64,000 nt of DNA from an uncultured Acidobacteriaceae bacterium (GTDB taxonomy: Bacteria; Acidobacteriota; Terriglobia; Terriglobales; Acidobacteriaceae). Each line of letters begins with the position of its first letter. The stretch's first letter is position 1. A program made the translations under genes and the position numbers. Positions 26,670-35,633 of this stretch are shown in pieces. The stretch covers positions 1 to 64,000 of the forward strand of contig CAINJJ010000053.1 of assembly GCA_903849645.1 (NCBI GenBank). Direction: 5' to 3'. The notes under the pieces are model-generated. The model saw only the letters and a list, made by a program, of their open reading frames with translations, had not been told where the DNA came from and made no database searches.

Positions 26670-27484
26670 GCCCACGCCCTCCCAAAAGCCACGTCAACAA
26701 TGAACGCTGGCTGGTCTCCTATGCCGACTTCATCACCCTCCTCTTCGGCTTCTTCGTCGTCCTCTACGCCTTTGCCAAAGCCGACCAGAAAAAGCAGGTG
26801 CAGGTCTCTGAAGCCATTGACACCGCCTTCCACTCCCTCGGCATCTTTCCCGACGCCTCCCGCAGCCCGGCCAAAGGCTTCCGCGCCGCCGCCGGCGCCG
26901 ACCAGCCCGCCATTCCCATGAACATCGTCATGGGCGAGGATGTCCTCTCCCCCGCCAAGGTCCGCGAAGACCTCGACCGGGTTCGCCGCGAGCTCGCCCA
27001 GACCCTCTCCAACCAGGTCGCCCAGCACACCGTTTCGCTGCAGATGGGACGCGACGGGCTGGTCATCAGCCTGCGCGAGGCCGGCTTCTTCGACTCCGGC
27101 TCCGCCACTCCGAAACCCGAGACCCTGGCCACACTCCGCCAGGTCGCCGCCTCGCTCGGCCGGACCGCCTACGACCTGCGCATCGAGGGCCACACCGACA
27201 ACATCCCCATCCACAACGCCGCCTTCGACTCCAACTGGGAGCTCTCCTCGGCACGCGCCACCCGCATGGCCCGCCTCTTTCTTGACTCCCGCGCCCTCCC
27301 CGCCGACCGCATCTCCGCAGCCGGCTACGCCGAGTTCCACCCCGTCGCCCCCAACGCCACCCCCGAGGGCCGCGCCCAGAACCGCCGCGTCGACCTCGTC
27401 GTCCTGCCCCGCAGTCGCATCAATCTCTCCGTCCCCGGATTCCCCCGCCCGCCCGGCCCCTGGCGCAAGATCACCGACGAGTAA
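26666..27484 (+). CDS. motB: Flagellar motor stator protein MotB
   Basis: 272-residue stator subunit with one N-terminal membrane helix. The ion-carrying Asp is in NERWLVSYADFITLLFGFFV (around residue 21). A plug and linker follow, then an OmpA-like peptidoglycan-binding domain (about 150-260) with LRIEGHTDNIPI, NWELSSARATRMARLF and RAQNRRVDLVVLP. The start is TTG at 26666, inside the motA stop, so the two proteins are translationally coupled. Whether the ion is H+ or Na+ cannot be read safely. Confidence 0.95.
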   Translation: MSPRPPKSHVNNERWLVSYADFITLLFGFFVVLYAFAKADQKKQVQVSEAIDTAFHSLGIFPDASRSPAKGFRAAAGADQPAIPMNIVMGEDVLSPAKVREDLDRVRRELAQTLSNQVAQHTVSLQMGRDGLVISLREAGFFDSGSATPKPETLATLRQVAASLGRTAYDLRIEGHTDNIPIHNAAFDSNWELSSARATRMARLFLDSRALPADRISAAGYAEFHPVAPNATPEGRAQNRRVDLVVLPRSRINLSVPGFPRPPGPWRKITDE

Positions 27485-27534
27485 GCAGCGCGCCGCCGCC
27501 TGCGCCACCCCTCCCAAAAGAATCGCCCCAATGC

Positions 27535-27565
27535 AAAGGCGGCCGCACACTGTGCGGCCGCCTTT
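27535..27565. terminator. Strong bidirectional stem-loop between motB and the flavoprotein gene
   Basis: AAAGGCGGCCGCACA (27535-27549) and TGTGCGGCCGCCTTT (27551-27565) are perfect 15-bp complements around a single base, with partial ATGC/GCAT extension outside. It lies midway between two convergent genes and can end both messages. Confidence 0.85.
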
Positions 27566-27591
27566 GGCATTGCAATCGATGGTGAAGCTCG

Positions 27592-28608
27592 TCAGAACGC
27601 AGCCACTGTCTGCCGCAGGCTATACGAGCTCAGCGTCTTGATGTAGTTGCCGCGGTCAAACGGCGACGTATCCGGTACCGAGCGCCGGCTCAGGCAGCCG
27701 CGCGTCTCCCACAGCGAGGTGTATTCGCGCTTCTCCAGCCAGTACTGCACGTCCGCCAGCACCCGCCCGATGTGCTCGATGCCGTGAATGTGCAGCGCCG
27801 AGGCCATCATCGTCACCCCTGCCCCGGCCATGATGCTCTTCAGCACGTCTTCTGCCGAGTGAACGCCGCCCGAGATCGCGAGATCGATGCCCATGTGCCC
27901 GTAGAGAATCGCAGCCCAGTGCAGCCGCGGCAGCAGCTCCGAAGGCGTGGAGAAGTGCAGCGTGGGCCGCACCTCCAGCGTCTCGATGTCAAAGTCCGGC
28001 TGATAGAAGCGGTTGAACAGCACCACTCCCCTGGCCCCCGCGTCCTCCAGGCGACCAACGAGGTGCGGCACTGAGGTGAATGACTGCGAGAGCTTCACCG
28101 ATACCGGAACCTTGACCGCCCGGCAGACGCTGTCCACCAGTTCCAGAAGTTGCAGCTCCAGTTCTGTCGATGTCTGGCTCTTGTCCGTGGCCAGGGCGTA
28201 GGTGTTGAGTTCGATCGCATCCGCGCCGGCCTGCTCGATATCCTTGGCAAACCGCACCCAGCCGCCCGTCGTGGCGCCGTTCAGGCTGGCCAGAATCGGA
28301 ATCGCCACCGCCTCCTTCGACCTCCGCAGATGCTCGAGATACACCTCGTGCGTCATGCGGTAGTCGCTCAGGTCCGGCAGGTAGCCGAGCGACTCGGCAA
28401 AGGACTCGGTCCCCCGCGAGAGATCGTCATCCAGCGCCCGCGACTCCAGCTCCAGTTGCTCCTCGAAGAGCGATGTCAAAACGATCGCCGCCGCGCCCGC
28501 GTCTTCCATGCGGCGCACCCCGTCGATCGATTCGGAAAGCGGCGTAGAAGAAACCACGATCGGGCCGCTCAGCTTCAAACCAAGATATTCAGTTGAGAAA
28601 TCAATCAT
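27592..28608 (-). CDS. Dihydroorotate-dehydrogenase-like flavoprotein
   Basis: 338-residue FMN-type TIM-barrel protein of the DHODase superfamily. It begins MIDFSTEYLGLKLSGPIVVS, has VPVSVKLSQSFTSVPHLVGR in the phosphate and substrate region, and ends with ISGGVHSAEDVLKSIMAGAG, the FMN-phosphate loop. The start at 28608 overlaps the stop of the pyruvate oxidoreductase gene by four bases. That coupling suggests a redox role linked to ferredoxin or pyruvate rather than pyrimidine synthesis, as seen in other anaerobe-type genomes where this family follows nifJ. Electron donor and substrate are unknown. Confidence 0.82.
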   Translation of the reverse strand: MIDFSTEYLGLKLSGPIVVSSTPLSESIDGVRRMEDAGAAAIVLTSLFEEQLELESRALDDDLSRGTESFAESLGYLPDLSDYRMTHEVYLEHLRRSKEAVAIPILASLNGATTGGWVRFAKDIEQAGADAIELNTYALATDKSQTSTELELQLLELVDSVCRAVKVPVSVKLSQSFTSVPHLVGRLEDAGARGVVLFNRFYQPDFDIETLEVRPTLHFSTPSELLPRLHWAAILYGHMGIDLAISGGVHSAEDVLKSIMAGAGVTMMASALHIHGIEHIGRVLADVQYWLEKREYTSLWETRGCLSRRSVPDTSPFDRGNYIKTLSSYSLRQTVAAF

Positions 28609-31600
28609 TCCGCACCTCCGCCTGCCACCACTGCCACCTTGTCTTCTGTCTTCTCTTCCGGAGCGATGTGCGGCGTCTCGCCGCGGCCCGGCATCGCTGC
28701 CCGCGCCGAGTAAACGCGCCACTGGCGCTCCACGTCGTCCTGTGCTTCTGTCAGCAGCTTGGCCGCCAGCTCCGGGTTCCCGCGCGCCAGCATCGTGTAC
28801 CGCGCTTCGCGATAGGCATAATCCTTCAGCCGGATCGACGGCGCCTTCGAGTCAAGCTGGAACGGATTCTTGCCTGTCTCGCGCAGCGACGGGTTGTAGC
28901 GCATCAGCGGCCAGTAGCCCGACTGCACGGCCAGCTTCTGCTGTTCCAGACCGTGAATCAGGTCGTAGCCATGCGCAATGCAGCTCGAGTAGGCGATGAT
29001 GATCGACGGCCCGTCATGCGCTTCGGCCTCCTGGAAGGCCTTCACCACATGCGTGTCGTTGCCGCCCAGAGCCACCTGCGCCACATACACCGAGCCATAG
29101 CTGACTGCCTCCATGGCCAGGTCCTTGCGGCTGTTCGGCTTGCCCGCCGCGGCAAACTTCGCCACAGCGCCCCGCGGCGTGGCCTTTGACATCTGTCCGC
29201 CCGTGTTCGAGTAGACCTCGGTGTCCAGCACCAGCACGTTCACGTTCTTGCCTGAGCCCAGCACGTGATCCAGTCCGCCGAAGCCGATGTCAAACGCCCA
29301 TCCGTCGCCGCCCAGAATCCACACGCTCTTGCGCACCAGCGCGTCGGCAATGGCCAGCAGGTTGCGTGCGTCCGATGTCTCGTTGCCCACAAGCTTGGCG
29401 CGCAGCGCCACTACCCGCTCGCGTTGCAGCGTGATCTCGGCCTCCGTCTGCTGCGGCGCCGTCAAGAGCGCCGTCACCAGCTCGTCGCCGAGGGCCGGAG
29501 CCATGCGCGTCACCAGCAGCTCGGCAAACTCCTTCTGCTGGTCGAGAGCCGTCCTCATGCCAAAGCCAAACTCCGCATTGTCTTCAAACAGCGAGTTGGC
29601 CCACGTCGGTCCGCGCCCTTCCGCGTTACTCGTATAGGGCGTCGTCGGCAGGTTACCGCCATAGATCGACGAGCAGCCCGTCGCGTTGGCCACATAGAGC
29701 CGGTCGCCAAACAGTTGCGTCAGCAGCTTGATATACGCCGTCTCGCCGCATCCCGCGCAGGCGCCCGAGAACTCAAACAGCGGCTGCAGCAGTTGAATAT
29801 CCTTGACCTGCCCGTGCGACAGCTTGGTGCGGTCCACCTCCGGCAACCCCAGGAAGAACTCCCAGTTGTCGCGCTCGGCCTCGCGCAGCGGAGCCTGCGC
29901 CACCATGTTGATGGCCTTCTTGCTCGCGTCGCTCTTGTTCTTCACCGGGCAGATCTCCACGCACACCGCGCAGCCCGTGCAGTCTTCCGGAGCCACTTGC
30001 AGCGTGTAGCGGTCCTGCTCCATGCCCTTCCACTTCGGCTTGGCATACTGGAAGGTCGCCGGCGCCTTGTCCCCAAGCTCGGGGCTATACACCTTGGCGC
30101 GAATCACAGCGTGCGGGCAAACCATCACGCACTTGCCGCACTGGATGCACAGATCCTTGTCCCAGGCGGGAATGAACTGCGCAATGTTGCGCTTCTCCCA
30201 CTGCGCCGTGCCGGTCGGGAAGCAGCCGCCCGCGGGCAGCGCGCTCACCGGCAGCAGGTCGCCGTGTCCGGCCGCAATCTGTCCCAGCACGTCGCGCACA
30301 AACTCCGGCGCGTGCGATGAGATCGAGGGAATCAGGTCAAACTCCGACGATGCCGCCGCCGGCAGATCCACCTTTTCCAGGTGCGCCAGCGCCGCATCCA
30401 CGGCGGCGTAATTCTTCGCCACCACCGCTTCGCCGCGCTTGCCATAGGTCTTGTAGATGGCCTTCTTGATCTGCGCGATCGCTTCTTCCCGCGGCAGCAC
30501 GCCGCTGATGGCAAAGAAGCAGGTCTGCATGATGGTGTTGATGCGCGTACCCATCCCGGCCTTGCGCGCCACCGCGTACCCGTCGATCACGTAGAACTCG
30601 ATCTTCTTGCGCAGCATCTCCTCCTGCGTGCTCTTGGGCAGCTTGTCCCAGACCTCAGCGGCAGAGAAGGGCGAGTTCAGCAGGAACACCGCGCCCGGCA
30701 TTGCCGCCTCCAGCACATTCATCTTCTCCAGGAAGCTGAAGTTGTGGCAGGCCACAAAGCTCGCGCGCGTAATCAGGTACGTCGAGCGGATCGGGTTCGG
30801 CCCGAAGCGCAAATGCGAGGTCGTCATCGAGCCTGACTTCTTCGAGTCGTACACAAAGTAGCCCTGCGCGTAGTTGGGCGTCTCGCTGCCGATGATCTTG
30901 ATCGAGTTCTTGTTCGCGCCCACCGTGCCGTCCGAGCCCAGCCCGTAGAACAGAGCCCGCACCGTCTTCGGGTCCTCGGTCGAGAAGGCCGGATCGTAGG
31001 TCAGGCTGGTGTGCGTCACGTCGTCGTCAATGCCGATTGTGAAGTGATTCTTCGGGGCCGCCTTGGCCAGCTCGTCAAAGATGCCCTTGACCATCGCCGG
31101 CGTGAACTCCTTTGAAGACAGTCCGTAGCGCCCGCCCACAACCTTGGGCATCGCAAAGGGCAGGCTCGCCGAGTTCTCGGCCAGCACCGTCAGAATGTCC
31201 TGGTACAGCGGCTCGCCCAGAGACCCGGGCTCCTTGGTGCGGTCCAGAACCGCAATCGACTTCACCGTCGCCGGCACTGCCTTCAGGAACGCATTGAAAT
31301 CGAACGGACGGAACAGGCGAACCTTGACCAGGCCCACCTTCTCGCCCTGCTTGGCCATCAGATCCACGGCCTCTTCGGCCGCTTCCGCGCCAGAGCCCAT
31401 CAGGATGATGACCCGTTCCGCATCCGGCGCGCCGTAGTAGTCAAACAGGTGATACGCGCGGCCCGTCTCCACCGCAAACCGGTCCATCACCGACTGCACG
31501 ATGCCCGGCACGGCATCATGGAACAGGTTGCAGGCTTCTCTCGCCTGGAAGAACACATCCGGATTCTGCGCCGTGCCCCGAATCCGCGGACGGTCGTTCG

Positions 31601-32240
31601 ACAGCGCGTTCTGCCGGTACTGAATCACGTACTTGTCGTCCAGCAGCGCGCGGATCGTCTCGTCGCTGATGGGAAGAATCTTGCCCACTTCATGCGAGGT
31701 GCGGAAGCCGTCAAAGAAATGAATGAAGGGAATGCGGGATTCAAGCGTGGCGATCTGCGCCACCAGGGCCATGTCGGCCACTTCCTGCACCGAGTTCGAA
31801 CACAGCATCGCCCAGCCCGTTGACCGGCAGGCCATCACGTCCGAGTGATCGCCAAAGATCGACAGTGCGTGCGTGGCCAGCGTGCGGGCCGTTACGTGCA
31901 TCGTCGCCGGAGTCAACTCGCCGGCAATCTTGAACATGTTGGGAATCATCAGCAGCAAGCCCTGCGAGGCCGTAAACGTGGTGCCGAACGCGCCGGCCTG
32001 CAAGGCGCCGTGCAGCGCGCCTGCCGCTCCGCCTTCGCTCTGCAGCTCTTCCACGATGGGCAATGCGCCCCAGATATTTCTCTTCCCCTCCGAGCGCCAC
32101 TGATCGGCCCACTCGGCCATCGGCGACGAGGGGGTAATCGGATAAATCGCAACAACCTCGGAGAGACGATAGGCAACCGAGGCGGCTGCCTCGTTCCCAT
32201 CCAGAATCACCATTTCGCTGACCGTTTTCTGCTCACTCAT
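28605..32240 (-). CDS. nifJ: Pyruvate:ferredoxin (flavodoxin) oxidoreductase
   Basis: 1211-residue single-chain enzyme converting pyruvate and CoA to acetyl-CoA, CO2 and reduced ferredoxin. Domains in order: N-terminal pyruvate-binding domain (MVILDGNEAAASVAYRLSEV, YPITPSSPMAEWAD), the gamma domain, a 2[4Fe-4S] ferredoxin domain near residues 690-760 (CIQCGKCVMVCPH and CTGCAVCVEICPVKN), and a TPP domain with CAGCGETAY and GGDGWAFDIGFGGLDHVLG, then DTEVYSNTGGQMSKATPRG. All cluster and cofactor motifs are intact, and the length is normal for NifJ. It implies fermentative or microaerobic metabolism, or a supply of low-potential electrons. Confidence 0.95.
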   Translation of the reverse strand: MSEQKTVSEMVILDGNEAAASVAYRLSEVVAIYPITPSSPMAEWADQWRSEGKRNIWGALPIVEELQSEGGAAGALHGALQAGAFGTTFTASQGLLLMIPNMFKIAGELTPATMHVTARTLATHALSIFGDHSDVMACRSTGWAMLCSNSVQEVADMALVAQIATLESRIPFIHFFDGFRTSHEVGKILPISDETIRALLDDKYVIQYRQNALSNDRPRIRGTAQNPDVFFQAREACNLFHDAVPGIVQSVMDRFAVETGRAYHLFDYYGAPDAERVIILMGSGAEAAEEAVDLMAKQGEKVGLVKVRLFRPFDFNAFLKAVPATVKSIAVLDRTKEPGSLGEPLYQDILTVLAENSASLPFAMPKVVGGRYGLSSKEFTPAMVKGIFDELAKAAPKNHFTIGIDDDVTHTSLTYDPAFSTEDPKTVRALFYGLGSDGTVGANKNSIKIIGSETPNYAQGYFVYDSKKSGSMTTSHLRFGPNPIRSTYLITRASFVACHNFSFLEKMNVLEAAMPGAVFLLNSPFSAAEVWDKLPKSTQEEMLRKKIEFYVIDGYAVARKAGMGTRINTIMQTCFFAISGVLPREEAIAQIKKAIYKTYGKRGEAVVAKNYAAVDAALAHLEKVDLPAAASSEFDLIPSISSHAPEFVRDVLGQIAAGHGDLLPVSALPAGGCFPTGTAQWEKRNIAQFIPAWDKDLCIQCGKCVMVCPHAVIRAKVYSPELGDKAPATFQYAKPKWKGMEQDRYTLQVAPEDCTGCAVCVEICPVKNKSDASKKAINMVAQAPLREAERDNWEFFLGLPEVDRTKLSHGQVKDIQLLQPLFEFSGACAGCGETAYIKLLTQLFGDRLYVANATGCSSIYGGNLPTTPYTSNAEGRGPTWANSLFEDNAEFGFGMRTALDQQKEFAELLVTRMAPALGDELVTALLTAPQQTEAEITLQRERVVALRAKLVGNETSDARNLLAIADALVRKSVWILGGDGWAFDIGFGGLDHVLGSGKNVNVLVLDTEVYSNTGGQMSKATPRGAVAKFAAAGKPNSRKDLAMEAVSYGSVYVAQVALGGNDTHVVKAFQEAEAHDGPSIIIAYSSCIAHGYDLIHGLEQQKLAVQSGYWPLMRYNPSLRETGKNPFQLDSKAPSIRLKDYAYREARYTMLARGNPELAAKLLTEAQDDVERQWRVYSARAAMPGRGETPHIAPEEKTEDKVAVVAGGGAE

Positions 32241-32361
32241 TCGCTATGCCTCATGGTGCGGCCTGCGCAACTCAACCGCTGCAGTTGAGTCTCAACTTCA
32301 GGGCGCTGAAGAGGCTGTGACGCGAGGCACACGGAGACAAATAAGTATCACATTATGAAAT

Positions 32362-32377
32362 GCATATCGTAATATGC
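32362..32377. promoter_or_regulatory. Palindrome upstream of nifJ
   Basis: GCATAT (32362-32367) and ATATGC (32372-32377) are perfect inverted arms around CGTA, in an AT-rich patch about 120 bases upstream of the nifJ start. A regulator site for oxygen or redox control is plausible, but no named family matches this sequence. Confidence 0.35.
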
Positions 32378-32636
32378 GGCTGCACTCCCGGTCCGCCTGC
32401 CGCTCCCGGCCCGCTTCCAGCGCCCCGGAACAGCAATCTCTGCAACACATTGCGGCACACCTGCGCCTGCCTTTGCCCTTGCGGGCCATCCTCAGCCCTA
32501 GCCAATCCAGCCTCTCAAACCCACCGGAATATCATCGGACTGCAAACAATTGTTATCCAGCTATAAATAGTTCACCCAGAAATCCAAACCGTTGGAGCGG
32601 TCAAAATGGACTCAACCCGCCTCAAATGCCTGGTGG

Positions 32637-32673
32637 CCCATCCATTTCACAGCCCCACCGTGAAATGGGTGGG
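32637..32673. repeat. Intergenic hairpin with TCTCAACCCGCC tail
   Basis: CCCATCCATTTCAC (32637-32650) pairs at 13 of 14 positions with GTGAAATGGGTGGG (32660-32673). The 12-mer TCTCAACCCGCC follows at 32684-32695. A second intergenic hairpin, at 41220-41260, is followed at similar distance by the same 12-mer, suggesting a dispersed repeat family rather than a gene-specific terminator. Confidence 0.6.
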
Positions 32674-32753
32674 ATACCGCGAATCTCAACCCGCCAACTC
32701 ACAGGAGCGCATTCAAACCGGCATTCAGTCCTCTTGAGGTCACTCGACCCCTC

Positions 32754-33047
32754 TCACCCCATTCCCTCCACCAGCGCATCCCACTCCTCCGCCAGCGAAG
32801 GCCGGTAAAACTCCCGTCCCGCCCGCTTGTACCAGTAGTCGGCGTTCCAGCCCACTCCCTCTTTGCGATGCAGGTAGGCGTGCACGGCCATTCCGTCCAT
32901 GGTCTCCAGTTCGTCCACCAGCGTGTGCGCCCGCGCCCAGTCCCCTTTCGCGTCCCACCACAGTGCGGTCAGGGGCGCCGAAAGCCCCTCCGGCGGCTCG
33001 TCCCCCGCAACCGAGCTGTGAAACTCCCCCGCGTCCATCCTCTCCAC
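32754..33047 (-). CDS. Conserved small protein of unknown function
   Basis: 97 residues, soluble, acidic, no signal peptide. It is rich in aromatic residues (ALWWDAKGDWARAHTLVDEL, VGWNADYWYKRAG), which gives a convincingly protein-like composition with GC-rich third positions. I do not recognise a characterised family. It starts three bases after the stop of the DUF5916 gene on the same strand, so the two are co-translated. No function is proposed. Confidence 0.7.
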   Translation of the reverse strand: MERMDAGEFHSSVAGDEPPEGLSAPLTALWWDAKGDWARAHTLVDELETMDGMAVHAYLHRKEGVGWNADYWYKRAGREFYRPSLAEEWDALVEGMG

Positions 33048-33050
33048 TCC

Positions 33051-35306
33051 CTAGAACCGCAGCAGATAGCTGAACTTGAGAAACAACTGCCGGTCGGTCG
33101 ACGTCCCTGGCAGCGTCGTCAGCGTATACGCCGGATTGGCCGTGGCGCTGTAGTCCACGTTCTGGAACGTGTCCGCATACCCCACGTAGACCGCCGTCCC
33201 CGGATGCGGCAGGTAGGTGAACAGCAGCGTCGTATCCGCCTGCTTGGCATAGGGGTTCGCCACCAGCGCATCGTTGGGCAGCAGCGCGTTGTAGTCCACA
33301 ATCGCGTTGAAGGAGTAGTCCCGCGTGAACTGGTAGTTGAACTTCGACCGGATCAGGTGATTGGTAAATACATCCCCGCCGGCCGGCAGCGTCACCCCTG
33401 CCCCCTCCGCACCCGTCGCCAGCCGCGTGTAATAGTAGATGCCGTCGATGCGCAGATGCGGTTGCGGCCGGAGCGTCACCTGCGCCGAAGCATTGCTGGC
33501 GTTGCCCAGAAACGGCGCCACCCCATCGGCGGGGTAGTAGTTCGGTTCCGTCCCCTGCGCGTACGACGCGCTCAGGTCAAGCCACTTGTACAAGGAAGAG
33601 GCCACTGAGACCGCGTTATACGCTGTGCGGAAGCCGATTCCCTGGTAGAGTTCATAGGCCTCTCCATGCATCAGTCCAAGCATCGTCATCCGCGACAGCG
33701 TCATGGAAAATCCTGGCGTAACCGACCAGTTCTCCAGGCGATGCTCATGGTCATAGTTCACCATCGCCTCCATGCCCGGTCCATAGGCCAACAACGCGCG
33801 CTTGGCCGGCCTCCACATATAGTTCCCGTACGTCTCCCAATAGCGAACATCGTTGCGATCCAGATACCCCAGCGTTGCCGTCAGCCCTGGGCTGCGATCA
33901 ATAAATGTGCTCGAAAACGTCATGTGGTTGTCAAAATGGCTCAAACTCGCCCGATAGCCCGGCCCAGCCTGGTAGCCGCTGGGACTCAGTTCCTGCTGCG
34001 TGGTCGTCGCCTGCGCATTGAACGTAAAACTCTTTGGCATCAGGTACCGGAGGTCGAGCGCGCCTACCCGGTTCGACTTTGACTGAAACACGGAGTCACT
34101 CAAAAACATCCCAACATGCGACTGGTGGGCAAACTCCCGCTCCACCCTGCCCACGCCATCCACAGCGCGCTCCCCATGCCCCGATTGGCCCTGCAGCAGC
34201 ACCTTGCCGGGCGCCCGGTCGTCAGCCACCAGCGCGCCCAGGTTCCAGCGCCCCAGCGTCCCCGTCACCTTGGCGCCAAACTGCGGATCCACAATCCGCC
34301 GCGAAAAGAACAACTGTTCCTTTGTTGTGAAGACCGATGCGTTCTCCAGAAAGAACGGCCGCCGCTCCGGGTACACCACTTCGTACCGCTGGTTCACCTG
34401 CACTTTGGGATCATCGGTCCCAATCTCGCTGAAGTCCGGATTCACTGCCACGTCCAGGGTCATCGAGTCGTGAATCACCGCCTTCGCATCCAGCCCGATG
34501 TGGTGGTCGTCCTGCTCCATGAAGCCGTTGGTCGTGTCCAGGTAATTGTCCTTTGACAGCAGCCCATAGGGAATCAACTGGATGTTGCGCCCCGCCGAAA
34601 TGTCGTCGTCAATCTCGATCGGCGCAAACTGCCCCACAAACTGCGGCAGTCGCTTGCGGCTCACAAAGGGCCAGATCGCCAGCTCGTTCGAGCGCTGAAT
34701 CATCCGCGCCAGGCAGATGTTCCACACCTGCTTGTTTGCCCTGGGAAAGCGGAGGCTCCGGAACGGAATCGTCTCCAGAACGGCATAGCCATCGGTCGTG
34801 ATCCGTCCCTCGGAGTACCAGAGCGCCTCCCAGCTCGAGTCGTCGCCAATGCCGTCCGTCGTTCGGCCGTCATATTGGATTCCATACGGATTTACGTCGA
34901 ACCAGTAGGCATGCTTATGATCCATGAACGTGTCGATGTTGATCGTGACCCGGTCATCTGCGTCAATCTGCTTGCGTGGCGCCACCCGCGCCCGGATCTT
35001 CGACGGATCATCCTTGCAGATCCACCCCACGTACAAATTCTTGCTGTCATAGGACAGGTAAGCCGCGGTCGGCTGGCTAATCGGCTCCCCGTCATGCGGG
35101 TCGAACTGCTTGAAGACCGTTACCACCGCCTCCGCCTCGCGCGGCGTCCCGTCCAGAAAATCCGAAAGCTTTGGCGCTCGGCTCACCCGAGGAATCTTCA
35201 GCGGCGCCTCATTCGCCCTCGCCGAAACCGAGCAACCCGCTCCGCACAGCGCAAGCAACATTGCCGTCCCCGCCCAACCCAGCCGCAGCAGGATCCTATG
35301 CATCAT
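33051..35306 (-). CDS. DUF5916 outer-membrane protein with CBM9-like N-terminus
   Basis: About 751 residues. A signal peptide (MMHRILLRLGWAGTAMLLAL, then a Cys near AGCSV that could be a lipobox) is followed by a carbohydrate-binding-module-9-like sandwich (residues about 45-230: TAAYLSYDSKNLYVGWICKD, AYWFDVNPYGIQYD). A long DUF5916 beta-barrel-like region then ends in KFSYLLRF with terminal Phe. The VYPERRPFFLENASVF motif is characteristic of the family. Substrate is unknown. The ATG at 35306 has AAGAGG upstream; an in-frame start 18 codons earlier would spoil the signal peptide. Divergent from feoA across a region with a CRP/FNR-like dyad. Confidence 0.83.
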   Translation of the reverse strand: MMHRILLRLGWAGTAMLLALCGAGCSVSARANEAPLKIPRVSRAPKLSDFLDGTPREAEAVVTVFKQFDPHDGEPISQPTAAYLSYDSKNLYVGWICKDDPSKIRARVAPRKQIDADDRVTINIDTFMDHKHAYWFDVNPYGIQYDGRTTDGIGDDSSWEALWYSEGRITTDGYAVLETIPFRSLRFPRANKQVWNICLARMIQRSNELAIWPFVSRKRLPQFVGQFAPIEIDDDISAGRNIQLIPYGLLSKDNYLDTTNGFMEQDDHHIGLDAKAVIHDSMTLDVAVNPDFSEIGTDDPKVQVNQRYEVVYPERRPFFLENASVFTTKEQLFFSRRIVDPQFGAKVTGTLGRWNLGALVADDRAPGKVLLQGQSGHGERAVDGVGRVEREFAHQSHVGMFLSDSVFQSKSNRVGALDLRYLMPKSFTFNAQATTTQQELSPSGYQAGPGYRASLSHFDNHMTFSSTFIDRSPGLTATLGYLDRNDVRYWETYGNYMWRPAKRALLAYGPGMEAMVNYDHEHRLENWSVTPGFSMTLSRMTMLGLMHGEAYELYQGIGFRTAYNAVSVASSLYKWLDLSASYAQGTEPNYYPADGVAPFLGNASNASAQVTLRPQPHLRIDGIYYYTRLATGAEGAGVTLPAGGDVFTNHLIRSKFNYQFTRDYSFNAIVDYNALLPNDALVANPYAKQADTTLLFTYLPHPGTAVYVGYADTFQNVDYSATANPAYTLTTLPGTSTDRQLFLKFSYLLRF

Positions 35307-35633
35307 CAGACCTCTTATGAATGAAATGAAATTCCGCGGCTCGCGGCGCAATGAATCCAAACCGTAAACAGTTTATCAGCCACCCTTTTACCCGACGAGT
35401 CCACACCATGTGTTCCAAATCACACCGAACCAGAAGCCAAACGCTTGAACCAGGCCATTCATTTGCCTTTGACTCCCTGCCTCAGACAACAAACGTGATA
35501 CCTGTCACATACTCGTCAAAATTGCACTGATACAAAGATCACATCGTTCCGATAAACAAAATTAGAAGGCCCCGCCAGGGGGGGATGGGAAGCTGCTCCT
35601 CGCCCGTCAGCCCTGTCCACCTGCATTCAATTT
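35307..35633. other. Divergent promoter region between DUF5916 gene and feoA
   Basis: AT-richer than its surroundings. It contains the CRP/FNR-type dyad at 35494-35509 and, 20 bases on, TGAT-N6-ATCA at 35528-35541. No protein-coding signal was seen. Confidence 0.5.
35494..35509. promoter_or_regulatory. CRP/FNR-family-like binding site
   Basis: CGTGATACCTGTCACA matches the TGTGA-N6-TCACA layout: GTGA and TCAC are perfect inverted halves with a six-base spacer. It sits about 190 bases before the DUF5916 start and 125-260 bases before the possible feoA starts, so either gene could be controlled. The protein that binds it is not in the window. Confidence 0.5.

Larger units (their letters stand above)
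32241..32753. other. Intergenic region upstream of nifJ
   Basis: About 510 bases without a convincing gene. It holds the nifJ promoter side (AT-rich 32340-32380, with a 16-bp dyad), a second AT-rich patch near 32525-32580 with CTATAAATAG, and a 14-bp hairpin at 32637-32673 followed by TCTCAACCCGCC. Open frames across it have no protein-like pattern. Confidence 0.5.
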
